A stretch of 64,000 bases of DNA from Anarhynchus alexandrinus (GCA_008711295.1 VUYV01000041.1:2148288-2212287); one strand, 5' to 3'; shown: positions 24,001 to 39,000, counted from the first letter of the stretch. Made by a program: numbers and translations. The notes: generated from the letters alone by a model not told the origin.

Positions 24001-27000
24001 ATTACAAAGACACATGTAAGCAAAACAAACGTGCATAAAAATCATTCTTTCAAAAATTATATCTATTTGTACTGTTAAAAATCCCAATATCAAATTACAG
24101 TAACATTTTTAAAATAACTATACAGCTTTCTGAACAGTTAAAGCTTCTAAAAATGTTGTGATAAAAATCAATGAAGCTTAGAATTAAAAAAAGTAAGAGC
24201 TTTATGCTTGTTAGCTGTCTACAACAGTGAAGCTAACACATGATTATGCAGCTTGCACCTGTCACGAACATGACAGTGAGCTCTGAAGCTTATTATTCTA
24301 GGACAGTGTAATACTAATTATGTCAAAAGAAGAGCAGACAGAGTAAAATAATTTTTGATATACGATGGCTGTTATAAATGTCACATACCATATATTTACA
24401 ATTTATTCAGTGGCATAGTCAGCTCTTTGTTGGGAAATGAGTAATGATATGCTGTCCAACACTGCAGAAAGTTCACCAACTCTAGAAGAGCGACTTTCAC
24501 AAAAGTATTTTAATTCATTTTTATAAGATAACAAGTTCTCACTCCTCAAGGCTCTCCAGCTAATGCTGAACACAATAGGTAAAAAATAAACCATAGAGAG
24601 CAACCTGCCATTTTAATTTTTTAGTATTAGGATAATTATTAATGTGAGAAGTCAGATGGAGAAACCTTGAAGACAATTATTTTTACATTGAATATTCAAA
24701 GACTTACACCATTCAATATTCCATGCCATATGCTATAGTCAGTGTAGACTTCAGAATTCCAATTCAAGATTTCTCTGAGTAGTATAGTCTAAGCTGCCTA
24801 CATCTGAAAGCTCAAATAGGCTGTTCACAAGCCAGAGATCTGAAAAGATTGATTTTCTAGCCAGCTGTTAATCAGTGAAAAAAATGGCATAGAAGGACAT
24901 CAAAAAATTTTTATAAAATATAAAATACATATTTTTTGAAAATCATGGTTTTTTTATAGACCAAATTAACAATATAGAGGCTTGTACATACAAATTACAA
25001 AGCAAACATCAGGATGTTTTTGGTATGAAACATGGAGATCTACAAGATTAAAAGCCTCAGTCCTACCAAATAACACAGCCAACTTAATTAACTAATAATG
25101 AAATCTTCTTAAATATCATTCTGCTTTATCTGTTAGGGTCTAAGTACACTGGGCATAGGATAGAGATAATTTCTGAAGGAATAAATAACACAAGGATATT
25201 TGCATTTGTTAACTATGTCTTTCATTGCTTGCGCAGGATTTTGGTTGTGCACTGATCCTCTGCATACTGAATTTCTGAGAGCACTATAGAAGAATGAAAT
25301 GTCACCATTGGAACTAGCAAGAATCTGAGCAAAATGCAAGTATAATAGATATTTTTGAAACATCAGTCAGAAAATAAGTACCTTTGAAGAATCAGATGGC
25401 CTACCAAGTTGCAATTCTACATCATGTAGCTCTTCTGGGAAATTCTCAGGACAACACATTGAATATTCAAACAAATGCTTTTTAAGAAATGAATGCATTT
25501 CTGCTATGCGTAGAACAATCCCTGTGTCAAAAACAGAACTAAGGTGTCCATCTCTTGCAGAAAATGATCCAGGTTCTGAGTTAAGGGCAGCTTTGAAAAG
25601 AGATTTTTATTACATCATCATTTCCCATTAAAAAGTAAAGTTTCTACAGCTACTAAATTTTGAAAATATAGTAAAATATTGAAAACAATTCAATATCAAA
25701 TAAATGCCTTTCAAACAATTATACTGATTGTCCTTAAATATTACTAGGTTATGATATTTGTATTGCAATTTTTCTCTGGAGATCTGATAATGAAACAAGC
25801 TCTGTCTAGACAGTATAAAGTAGCACAAAATGGGAGGTGCAGTTTTGAGGTTTAGGTACTTAAATTTAGATGTGTAAGCATAAGTACATTCAGTACATGT
25901 CTAAGCACCCACTAGAATAAATGTGTATTTATTCAATACAGTCAAAAGAAGCTCTAAGAGCTCTTAAGACCCTAATTTAGACAGCTAGTGGCTGATCAGC
26001 TGAGTCCCTCCCTAGGCTCCATCATTGGTAACTGCAGCTGAGATATACATGCACATTTTGACACCTACTTGTCCTTTGACACCTTACTGTCCTTACAGTT
26101 CTGCGGTGAGGTAGAATACCTTCCTTTCATTTGATGCTGCAAAGAAAAAACCCCAACCTTCTCTGAAATTATTATTTTCAGAGTTGCTAAGTTTCATTCT
26201 AGGCAGCACCTATATGCACAATCTCGTTCTGTTCTCACTTGTCATGTTGTTACTTGTATATCCAGCAGCTGGCCATCAGACATGGATGCATAGTATTAGG
26301 GCCCTGAAATTAATGGCTCCTTACTCTTTTTGAAAGGTCCTATCTATTACCATCTTTTGTTTACAGTGAAATAAACCAAGTATGTACATAACATCTGGGG
26401 TTTTAGTCAAAACACATTCAATAATGCTCAGCCTTCCCATTTATACTGCACTCAGTTCTCACAAACAGGCCCCCAAACTGAGCAGATTTATTTCTGATGT
26501 GACTTAAGTCTAAGAACTAATAATAAATATAGACTATGAATTTTTTTAAAACTGCCTCAGATATAGTAAGAGCAATTAAGTTTTGGGGGATGCTTTTCCT
26601 GGTATCATGAAGGGTTATGGACAATTATGAAAAAAGGTAATAATATCTTCACTTACAACACTTTTAAACTGAGATAAATCTTGACTTCAGTGAAGAATTT
26701 TTCGCATTTATACAATTTAACGGAACTCAAAATGAGACTATTTCAGATGATGGCCTTTGAATCTGACACTGTTGGCCCCCAAGAACAATATCTCACCTAT
26801 GGCAGTTTTCTAGAAGGAAGAAAAAATTCGTACCAAATAGAAGGTTTGTGTTATAAAGTCTTTTTAAATAACTGTGGTAGCGAATTAAGTGAACCCATGT
26901 TATTGTCTCTTTCTTCTGGCTGGCCTTGGTGGCAAGACTTTCTGTTCCTTCACTTTGGCTCTGCTTGTCGTGTATGATTTGTTTGTTTTCAGTAGAAGAT

Positions 27001-30000
27001 GCTTTGGGACTTTCAGAGACAACATTGTATCCATCTGCAAATCCAATAACAGTTCAACAGTACGCATTAAGTGAATGGTTGCAATTCAAAAGCTATTTCT
27101 GCATTGTGTTGGAATTCATTAATCTGTAACTGCAAATGTAACTTGTGAACCTGGTTATGTTTTTTGTAAGAGGAAAATTCTTTCTATTCTGCTTTAATAT
27201 TAGTTGAACTGGTAAAGAAAATATTTCTCAGATCATGGCCAGGAATCTGACTGGTCCTTGCAAGAAGCTAAAAGGGGTAGAGAGCAAGGTGTTTTCTCTC
27301 TCTGTCTGAATTTAAATATGAAACCATTATTTCTATACATTGTTCCATAGCAGATATTTACTAAATGGAAACAATACTAGGAGTCATCAGTCATAACTAC
27401 AGCAATTGAACTTCCCAGTTATATTGACCTGAACTCAGAACAGTTATGTACTCTGAAATGTTTATTGTTAACTCCAATCCAGTCCCTTATAGATATTAAG
27501 CCCATTATCAACTAAATCTGTTCTTGACTATGGATAAAAATACCTCTCTTTTTTTTTTGTGCTGCCTTAAAGTTATACTTATGCAAAAAGAGAAAAAAAA
27601 ATCAGTACAGTTATCACTATATCACTGCTTATATTCATTTTTTTTCACTGTATTAGTACATAGCTCTCTTTAAAAGCCTAAACAATTCTTCTGCTGTGTT
27701 CCTCATTCCAAATTGAACAAACATTATGTTGCATTAATTCCTAATAGTAAACTTCCAGAAAGTAATTATGTGTGCTTCTACAAAATCTGGATGACTCCAT
27801 TATTCCTGATACTTCACTGTCAATTGTCAAAACAGAATTTAGTTAAAATGACCACATTGTTTATAGATGAAACTTAAACAATGTGTTTCACTAATGGTTT
27901 TACAGAAAATATTTAGCATGCTGTGCTGATCATTTCCATTTCAATTTACCTTTATACATTTTGGCCTACTATAGCTTTTCTACATTTTCTATTCTTTGTA
28001 TTGCTGAACAGAACTATCAGGAGAAACACCTGCTGCATTTGCTAAAAGAAAAAATGATCTGTAATTATAAGCAATGGAGCTAGTACAAAACAATCAGATT
28101 GATGGAGAGTCTTAGCATACAACACTTGTTTTCATAAACCAATCAAAACACATATGTTTAAACACTGTACAGTAAGCAGACATCACTCAGCTTTGCCAGC
28201 AACTATCAGGCAGAACAATTCAATCTTTGTCAGTCACTTGGAATGACTGAAATTAAGCCACTGAACCAAAATTTTAGCACTAAAGTAATGGTTCACAGTT
28301 TAAAAATAAATATAGAAAATTTGCCTTAGTGTTTACTTAACATCTGGCAGCCATTATCCCAGAATTCCTAGTTTCACTGATTTTTTTTTAAATCAAAACC
28401 TTCCAATTCATCAACTCCATTAGCTGTAAAATAAATGCAGAAGTTGGAAATAAACCAGGCAAAGGCAAAGTTCTACCAAGCTAATGGAAGCATCTCTAAA
28501 TGACAGTCCATTGGACTGGGAAGACAGTGATTTATTTTTTTTATTTTACTAACTTTAACTTTTAGAATACAGTACCCAGGCAGACAAATTTGCAAGAGTT
28601 TGTTTTTTTGGTTTTGGTGTTTGGGTTTTGGGTTGTTTTTTTTTTTGGGGGGGTTGGTGGTGGTGCAGGGAGATACAAGCTTTTCAACACCAACGTGTTT
28701 TTGCAAAATCAAATGAAAAACTGAAACTCTCCAAGAAAAAGCTAATATACCTAAGGAAAAAATCTGTTGTAAATCAGTGTTTGAAAAAAAAAATTGATGA
28801 CTGATAGGGGGGGCAAAACCTACTCTAGAAGTCTGGGGAAGGCCTGTGACAAAGGTTCATCTATTTTTCTAAAAGTATGGCAGTATGTGCACTCTGTCTT
28901 TCTGAGCCACAGTATGCAAACAATGCAATTTTTCCTAACCTATTGAATGCATGCACAGGCTGGTATTTAAAGACCCATTAGACCTCCTCAATATTTTGCA
29001 GTGCTATGCAGGATGAGGATTTTGCTTTTACTTTCCAAATTTGACTCGACAAATTTTTCATAAGTGAAAGGTATATATTAAATGTATTACTAGATTACAA
29101 GGCACATAAAGTTTATTAGTTATTTAATGTTCTAATATTACTAAATATAAAGGAATACCAGATAAGAAATCTCTGTAAGAAGCAAGAAGATCCATGGAAA
29201 CAAATTCTGGGATTTTCTGTTGCACTGCATCCTCCATGCTGTGTTCTTTAACACTCTTCATTCCAATTAATAGCTGAGAAGCAAGCACAGCTTCACTGAC
29301 CTAAAAATAATATTTATTTTATTCAGAACCAGATCACTACAATATTTATATGGATTTTAAAATCTGAGAGTAGCAAGATGATGACAAAAAATTAATTACT
29401 CAACATACTATATTTTTAAAAGTCAGGAAAATATTCTATTTCTCTCTGACATATGGCACATACTATACTTAAATAAATCGTTACTACTGACAGCTTAATT
29501 ACTACATAAGTGATTTCAAATCAGATATCCTCACCTGGATGCCACTGATGTCTACCCACATGTCAAATACATGTGCACACATATCAGGCAGTGTGCTCTT
29601 TTATTTGCACTGAATCAAAGTTGAGGTAAACAGAGTCAGTTCTGTCCAAGAGAGATTAAATGCACTACTCAGGCAGTGTCCATTTTAATTTCCTCAAATA
29701 AGACCCATGCCAGAAATTTCAGGAAACCTTAATTCTTTTCTTGTTTGCCTTGTCTTGTTTGCTTGTGTAAGTAGCATAAGATGAAATTAAAAAAAAAAAA
29801 ATACCTCTTCAGAACATTGCACCAACCTGTGTAGCTGCTCTTACTGCAATCCAGGCTTGTACTTTGTAGCCTTCTGATTCCAGAGCCTCTTCAGGAGAAG
29901 AGAGTTCTCCAGAAGAGGTCTAAAATTATACACCAGTTTAGAATTAGGATTCTAAATGTATTATGGTAAAATACATTTTAAATATAGAAAAAAAGTCCTT

Positions 30001-33000
30001 CTACTTACAGAATTGTTGTTTTCTTTGCAAGTTGTAAAAATCAGCATTGATTGTAAATCCATAGATTAATTGCTAAAATTGAATAAAATTGTCCAGAGCA
30101 TACTAATTGGCTGCTCGTGTAAAAATTTTCTCAGAGCAGCTCATGCCACAGTAACTACTGCATACAGTTTTGCTATAATTTTCTGGAATCTAATTACCTC
30201 TTTTCTCTTATGTTACGCATTACGCTTTGAATCATCTATGGCTTGTAGCCGCGTTGATGGGGCTAAAGCCTTTTATATTTCTCATGTTGTCACTCACATT
30301 TGTACTGAAAAATTGAAATCTGGTAAACTATAAATATTACCACCAGGTCTGAATGTTATGTTTCCTTTGCAAGGTACAAATTAATTAGTACATATTCAGA
30401 AATGAAAACACTGTTGGTTCTGTTTCTTCCTATTTTATACAGAAAAATATTTTATATGTTATCATTTAATGCAACAAACATGAGAAACAACATCAAACAA
30501 GACAAAATTCTACTGCTGTACTACGTGATTTCTTTAGGTGATTTTTCTAGTAGGAATTTCAGTATCAGTATGATTTATAAGTCACCGTAAGTAAGAGTCT
30601 GGCAAGGTGCACAATGTTCTAACAGAAATACATTTCCTGCTTTGAAGAGGCCACTACCCAAAACATAGAAAACATACATTTGATTTGGAAGGCACCATCT
30701 TATCTGTCTGTGACACATCCTCATTATTTGTGGCAAAATGCAAATACAATAGTGCTATTTCAAGGTATGATCTTCTTATTAACCTGTAAGAAACAACACA
30801 CAGATCAATCAATGTTACTATCAAAGTAAGCATTACAATGATACAATCTGATGCCTGTATAAGACTAGTCGGACAGCCTCACCAAATAAATCATTCATCC
30901 AGCCCACATCATCTACTCAAAGTGTACCTTCTTTCAGAAAGCTGTGTGATCCTGTTTTAAAGTCTTAGTGAGTCTAAGACATCCCTATGTTATGCTTAAC
31001 AAATAACACATTGATTTAAGAGTATGTCAAATATAATTTGCATTATGTGCAACAAATATTCCATAAATAAATTGCAAATGTTTAGTAAAAAAACTGTAAT
31101 TCTGCAAAGGAAATTATCTTTCTGTACACAATCTGTATGGGTTCCTCTTTCTTCCTCAAGTTAAAGCATATATCCATTGTCCTGGTTTCCCTGAAACATG
31201 GGTGGCTGAATTTGGGTATGGGTCTTCAACCAAACTCCTTCAAGAATCAGCAAAAATACCCACAGTCTTTCATTTCTTCATTGGCCTCAGCTGAGGAACC
31301 TTCTCGGTTCCGAGTTCTGTACCAGAATACTCCACATTTTCAGACAGACTGAGCTCAACAGTTCCTGTTCTCCTCCTGTACTTCCTTCTCCTTTTAGTTA
31401 TTTTTACATAGTAGTATTATAAACCAGGCAAAGATCATAGAATCATAGAATGGTTTGGGTTGGAAAGGACCTTTAAAGGTCACTTAGTCCAATCCCCCTG
31501 CAATGAGCAGGGACATCTTCAACTAGATCAGCTTGCTCAGAGCCCCGTCCAACCTGACCTTGAATGCCTCCAGGGATGGGGCATCTACCACCTCTCTGGG
31601 CAACCTGTGCCGGCGTTTCACCACCATCATTGTAAAAAGTATCTCCGTTATACCTAGTCTGATTCTACCCTCTCTTGGTTTAAAACAATTACCCCTTGTC
31701 CTACCGCTACAGGTCCTGCTAAAAAGTCTGTCCCCATCTTTATTGTAAGCCCCCTTTAATTACTGAAAGACTGCAATAGGGTCTTCCCAGAGCCTTCTCT
31801 TCTCCACATTGAACAACCCCCACTCTCTCAACCTCTTCTGATAGGAGAGGTGCTCCAGCCCTCTGATCATCTTTGGACCCACTCCAACAGGTCCATGTCT
31901 TTCCTGTGCTGAGGACTCCAGAGCTGAATGAAGTACTCCAGGTGGAGGGGTCTCACCAGAGCAGAGTAGAGGGGCAGAATGACTTCCCTCGACCTGCTGA
32001 AAATCACTATATCTGCAGAACTTCTCCAACATTTCTATTCCCTATAGGTTTATAACAGATTCCTCCTGGCTCTGTAGCTCTCTCCAGATCTCCCTTATGA
32101 ATTAGTTTCCCTAAGCATAGCAACAAACACCTGCTCACGTAGTTACTATTCTGGACAGAGTCATATTGAACAGAGTTGGCTTTTTATGTAGTACAATAAA
32201 TTCCAGCTTTGGTATGATTTATGTAAAGCAAAATAGAAAAGTCATAGAGTCCTGTACAGTTCAAGATAGGGCAAACTAGGTGGGAATACGGCAAGTTCTA
32301 GGCTTAGTTTGTGACAATTTCGTTAACATTTCTAGTCTTGCTAACAAAAAGGGATTTGAGACTTCAAGAAGCAACTTTAATTAAACAATCCTGTAGATAT
32401 CAGAGGGCTTGTATAATGGTGATCAGGATGTTTAGTTCTCTAAAATAAGAAAGCCAAGTTCCATCGATGTTGCTGTACATTCTTTTAAAAAGATGGTAAC
32501 AAATTAAATAAGAGTGTAGCAAATTAAACTTGCAAAACATCTCCACAGTCCATTTCTGTACTATCTTCCATCATGCTGACTGCTTGTAGAGGTTTATTAC
32601 TATGCTACTGCTTCTGTGTTCAGAGTTCTGGTTCATTAACTTAAGTAACAGAATACCCAAACAAGCAAGGTAAATTGCTGCCTTTACACTGTCTGTAACC
32701 AGACATGGCACATTATTCATTAAGACTGGTCAAGAAACTAAAAAAAAAACCTGAAGTCCAATGTATCAGAGCTGCTTGACAGAATTTATTGGCTGGTTTG
32801 GCTCAGCTCTTCAGGCATCTTCTATGCTGATAACTAATGCCAAAGTCACTGTCCTGATATCTGTTACAAACACATTTCCTATGTTCCTTCTGCCTCTGTT
32901 CTTCTGACTGTTCCTGGCTGCTAACCTTTTCAAGCTGGATTTCTATTATCTGGAAGGAGGCAGACCACAGCTCATCTTCTGAAATATGAATAAAACCCCT

Positions 33001-36000
33001 GTTTAATTGATAACTGTGTTCCTGGTGTTGACAGAGAGGGTACAAATTTGGAAACAGAACAGAAATCTATAACTTTGTATGGTCTAAAATATGCTTTTAA
33101 ATGTTCTCCGCATTTGTTTTAAATAAGATAATAAATATACAGTAGCTCTTCTATACTGCAAGAGAAGAAAATTCTCCAAAACCTAAAAGATGCTTCATAA
33201 CAGAAGTCCCATACCAAATCACAGAAAACTATCAAAAAATTATACTTGTCTGTGATTAAAATTATTTTGGAAGTTATATAACTTGTTTCTTACTCAAATT
33301 TTTGGTCATGTTGCTGGCTGACTTTTATAGCTTCCAACAGGGTTTCAGCAGCTCGAGATGACTTGTTACTGCCTGCTTCAGTTATCTGGCGTTCTACCTT
33401 ACCTAAGAAAGAAATATAGAAAGCAAATTTGCAAGATTTTAAATATTTTTTTTCTGTAAGACCCAACCTGTTTACCTCCAGGAAAGTTAAACAACATAGT
33501 GCATTGTCTATTCTCTTCCTGGTAAGTAAAGTCTTCTCCTGTTTGTTTAAAATGTAATGTACAATGCTTGTATAGCAAATTACGTCAGAGAGTAGCTAAA
33601 ATAATCAAACTTGGGAATCATAACGATTCCTAATATGTAGTGATCCTAACTAGAAGGCCATTATACATAGAGGAGTTAATGCGCAGGCCCAGGCCTGTTC
33701 TGTGCTGCGCTATGCTGCAGGTACAGTGTGGCCTTCAGGCCTGTGTTGTGCTGTGCCACAGCATAAATACAGCCATCTAGCTGGAACAGAAGAGTATGTT
33801 GGCAGCATCTTCTCATTACCAGTGATGATACCACCTGCCCTTTCTGTAAAAGTGCAGCAAGAAGTTCTTATGTGACTATGCTTTTTGTTTGACAGTAGAA
33901 ATGATGAATAGAATTGTTTTCTTTTAAGAAAATCAAGTAACAGCTCAAAAGACCAAAATGAGGCAACCTTTCCACAGACAGGATCTGCGTGTTGTGCTAC
34001 ACCTAGACTGGAAGCCCATTCAATACTGCACAACTTGGGGTTTTCAGCATCTGAAGGGACATAAGATTATTTACTAACTATCCTCTTTTTCTTTATAACA
34101 TTAACTCCAATAAATTACATTTTAAGAGATGCTTTACAGAGCCTGAGTGCCCTTCTGGCTTGGATCCTAACAAACCAACACCTCCTGGTGCAAAACATAA
34201 TGACACTAAAATCCAAATGCAGGCAAACACTGTGTAACTCATTAGCTTAGTTAAATCATTTAGAAATACTTTACGAGCCTCTCATTTTCTTTAGTTCAGA
34301 CTGATGCAAAGAAGCTAATTAAGTTTCTACATAGTCCGTTATCTTATTTGCTACACCCTTTGTTCCCTGATAACACAGAGGTGGGAGTTCTGCTGCAGTT
34401 TTGAAATTATTCGTTGTGTAATGCAGGAGAGCAATCTGCAGCTAGACAGGGTGAGAAATATCCAAATCTATTCTATTTTTACAGTAAAATGTCTCAATTT
34501 TAAGAGAGGCCACATGCATAACATTGCCTAGGAAGGCAATCATGATGTACAAACAGGGTTTTATTTACCTATCTGAAAAAGAAGTTCAGCTTCCATATCT
34601 AATTTTTTTGTTGCAGATGCTCTGCAAAGCTTCAATGCTGATTCTAAATGTTTGAGAGCACATAGCCATTGCAGTGGATCTCCTCTTTCAGGTGTACAAG
34701 CTACTTTTTCAGCTAATGTGTGTCCTAAGGAAAAAAAAAAGACAGTTCTTAGTAAATTACTTAATAGAAAACCAATTTGTGCAAAAAGAAGCAATTTCTG
34801 TAGAACAACTTCTGTTATGTATTCAACGTTACAATCCAATTCTCAAAAATCTGCATGATTAATGGATATAAATACAGAACTATAATGTTGTTTCACTACT
34901 TTATGATGCCATTAAGGTTTACCTAGGGCATCCAGAAGAAGCCCAGGCTACACAAATCAACCCTTTCACCAACTATCTGAAAAGACTAGCAGTAAGCCAC
35001 TTCATAATTTTATTTCACCTGGCAGTTTTAGGCAAAACCTAAACCTCTCTGAGCACTTCCAAATTCCCAAATTCCTTCTGTGCTAAACAGTTTTAAAGTC
35101 TTCTTTGATGTATTGTATACCTTTTGCATTGTACTCCCCAATATTCAGCTGTATTCATAGGCTTTTCCTAAAAACATGGATTCAGAAACAGGAACTGGTC
35201 AAACATAGCCATTACTATGAGTGAGTTTGGCCATGCCTGCACTGACAAGCTGTAAGGCACAGTAAGAGTGGATGCCTGGAGCAAACCAGCTGGTGTTGAA
35301 AACCTGACAGCCACAGCAGATGCATTTCAGAGTGTTTACTTTGGACTACCTCTATTCTAGTCCTAAGGGCTGAATTCAAAGTAGTGGTTGGGGTGCACCA
35401 ACGTGCTCCTGGAGAGTATCTCCCTGAAAAACAATCCAGAACACTCTGAGGCTGCTCCACAATGTGAACCAAAGTGCAGTAAGTGATTTCTGGATTTTCT
35501 TGTCCATTATAAGCCAGATATACACCAAGTTAAGTTTAACAGAAGGAACATGGAGACAATATCCCTTTCCCTATATTTGCTATACAGCAGCAAATCTCAG
35601 ACAGATCTTAAAGGTCATCTTCTCTTACTATTCAGCATATTTCCAAGTTTCTATATAAAGAAAAGTTATCAAGAAAAGTCATTAAATTAAAGGCTGACAA
35701 CAATAACAGACACTATTTATTTTATTGGGACAGAGAATTATCACTATTATCCTGTACGATGTGATACCATTAGTTAGTTCCCATATAACTGCTTCCGGAG
35801 AGATGGAACATATACAGGAAGTTTTCACAGAATGAATGCTGGAAAAGTATTGTTAACTTCCACTTAAAAAAAATGAAGTTCCCATTAGTTTCCACAAGTT
35901 ATAACAGTAATATTGAAGCCTTTGTTGATTATAGTTTCTGTAAGAATTGTACCTTGCTTATACACATTGCATGGAGCCAAACAGGCTCTGTTGGTTTTCA

Positions 36001-39000
36001 AAATATTTTATTTGCATACTGGAAACAATTGATTTACTACATTCACTTCTGATACATCAGTTTATCTGCTGTTGCATAAAATATGAATGAAAATGAATGA
36101 AAAATTAAAAATAATAATGACTTGCATTTTTCTTACCGATTCTCATTTTGACTTGGGCTAGCAAGTTGATATGTGGCAAGTAGATATTTTTTGTAGGTAG
36201 GGCCAGGCAAGTCAATGTACTGTCTTCTATTTGCAATTCAATGGGTTCTCCACAAACAAAAATCTATGAAAAGAGTATGCTTTGTAAAATCAAGTTGCAG
36301 ACAGCAAATTAAATAGCAGTTTGGAAAAGTAAGTTAGGTATCGCAAAACCCTGGAACTCAAATGGGTCTTGTAAAAGAGCACTAGAAAAGGGCTTGATAC
36401 TCCTCAAGTCCTTTACTTCAGTTTGTACCTGTCTTCTTTGCAGAGAAGTTTGGTAGCAAAATAACAATTTCAATGAACTCTTGAGCAAATTTATTAATGC
36501 TAGGCTTTGGTTTCTAAAAGCAAACTCTTTCACATCAGTCTTTAAGAAATAGATCTCCCAAGTAACTCAAGCCCTAGAAAGAAACTGTCATTTATACAAA
36601 GAAATCTGACATCTAACAAAGGCCAGAAAGAAAAAGAAAATAACGTGTATGGACCAGTCAAACTTTTCATTCATGGAAATAAGGCAATGGGGACATGCTG
36701 TAAAGTGTTGTCACTTGAAGGCTAGCAAGTCTCACAAGTGAAAGTCTGAGTTTGAAGTGATTCATATTATTTTTTATTACTTGGGGTAACAAATATTTCA
36801 ATGGATTAAAGTTCTGTATAAGGAAGTATGAGGAAAGATTTTGATCCAAAAGCTTTTTTTTGTAAACTGTATCAAGAACAGGTAGAGAGTGCAGAAGTGC
36901 ATATCTATTTTTGGATCAATGGGTTAATGGTTTATTACTATATATACCTCTCACAGATTTCATGGGTTCAGATTTATTTATTTTTTGCGTATTTAATTTT
37001 TTTACATGGAAATGATTGCTTCATACTGATTGTAACAATCTGTCAATCTAAATGTCATAAACAATATGCTACTTTGTATAGATGATGTAGTCCAAATCAC
37101 TCTGAGCTAAATTCTTAAACTTGGATGCTCAAGAGCTAGGAGTTTTATGAAAGGTACATCCTCCCTGAGGTCCTGAGTACAAACATATCCCTCATTTCAA
37201 ATGGAAAAAGTGAGTCTTTCACATCTCTTTAGAAGTCAAAGGTACCTATGGATGGATACGGATGTACATTTTGCAAATGTTCAGTATTTTTAAAGTGTAT
37301 GAAAATACCAAACCACATACATGAATATGCATGATAAGTATGCATAAATAAATTTGGTAAGATGAATTATTTCTTTACACTATGTAATCTAGGGAAAATT
37401 GAAGTGATCAGTTAATAGGAATAGCCCTTTTTAATAAATAATTAAAATAGCTTCCAAAATAGATAATTAATATTGCTGGAAGGATTTGCAAATGCTGTTT
37501 AAATCACCAATGTATACTCACTGCTTTAATGGTAAGCTCATGTGCCAAAGTTAGTAAGTTTAATGGTTCCACTGTAGAAGAGCAATGTTCTGTACCCTCT
37601 ACTCTTTGGAGTGTTAGTATGTCTGCCAGCAGAAGCATACTTTTCACAAGAGTCAAAGAAGCTGGAGGAGAAATAAATGTATCCTCTTGGAGTAAACTGA
37701 TGATATTCTGTTTGGACATAGACAACATAAACCAAAGTAGTTACTACTTTTGCTGTCTATTTATGAGGAAAAATCACACAAAGTGAAAAATAAAGTCTAT
37801 TTTAGAGGCACTATTTCAGGCTTATTTAATGCTGGCATCAGCTGTTCTGACTACATGAAAAATGCATCAAAGCAAAGCAAACAGTTTCTCCTTTGTGCTC
37901 AAACCTCCAGAAGAAGTTTAATGCCTGCCACGGGACGTTTTTCTTGCAGGTCAAGAATAGCAGCTTGCACCATCATTTCAGCCTGAGTTTCAGTATCACC
38001 AAAGGCTTCTGCCTCTCGTATTACTTCTTTTATCACACTTCTGCGTTCAGCCACATCATTTTCTAAAGGAAGAGAATATACGAATAGCAAAAATACAATA
38101 GAAAAGACTTTACGGTATCTTCTACCATTCTTAAGAAGTCACTCTGATACTATAGATTCCACATTTACCGTTTCATCGCTTCTGTGCCAAATTCACTTTC
38201 AAAAGAAAGAAAACCCACTTAGTTTTTAAACTGCACTTTGTTTAAATTCATCCAAAAACACTCTTTATACGTAAGCTACCAGCATAAATAATTAGATTTT
38301 GTAGACCAGATGTCATTCTCACCCACAAAACATATTCTACATATTCAGAAATCTGATCTTAGTTATAATTCCAAAATAGTAACAGCCTTCACAGGAATTA
38401 TCCAGAAGAGATTAAATAAGATTTTGGCTACAGAACTCAACTGTGATTTTGATACTTAAGTGAGCATCAGATTTTATACTAAGTTCATAGAACTAAGGAA
38501 TGAAAAACATTTTATTAATAATCAAACTGCAATAAATGTATTTTGTAGTATCTCACTTAAAATCTTTAAAGAAAAAGAATCTGGAATATTTTTAGGAGAT
38601 GATACACAGGAACATTTCATTTATTGGAGATATAAAAAGTGAAAAAAAGGTTCTGAGACTTTTCAATCTAGAATTACGCAGCAACAGTGGTTCTTTAAAA
38701 CAAGAATTCTTATTTAACTTAATTACACTAAAACATTTGAAACTTTTCACACACAAGTGATTTATCAAAAGATCATTACATGAACATTAATATAATGCTT
38801 TGCGTTCACATTCTCTAGGGAGAGATTGTACTCAGAAATATATTTTCCTTAATACATTGGATGAATTTAATACAAATAATTGCTCACTGATAATACAGCC
38901 CCAGAATTAATGTTAATAATTTTTACTTATGAATAACAATTGTGTCTGAATAGACTCACTTGCCCATTATGCTCCAAAAGTCTAAACCAAAAAAGGGTAA

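Noticed and set aside
26681..27129. Plus-strand open frames with a TTTGTTTTCAG acceptor-like site at about 26990
   Set aside because: No partner exon or recognised product on the plus strand, and it lies inside a CFAP54 intron. Probably chance, though the last 60 codons look protein-like.
28020..28060. Possible tiny minus-strand exon after TTTTCTTTTAG (CAAATGCAGCAG/GTGTTT)
   Set aside because: 12 nt with no need in the reading frame: w23 and w24 join directly through an Ala codon.
31460..32032. Open frames on both strands
   Set aside because: They are CR1 3' sequence and its antisense. The near identity with the frames at 21600-21888 is due to the shared element.
32803..33045. Minus-strand open frame with ATTTCAG acceptor-like start ([18 protein letters not shown])
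   Set aside because: w20 and w21 already join in phase to give a continuous Glu codon and a family-like peptide. The only nearby donor (GTTAGC) is weak, and inserting this piece breaks the chain.
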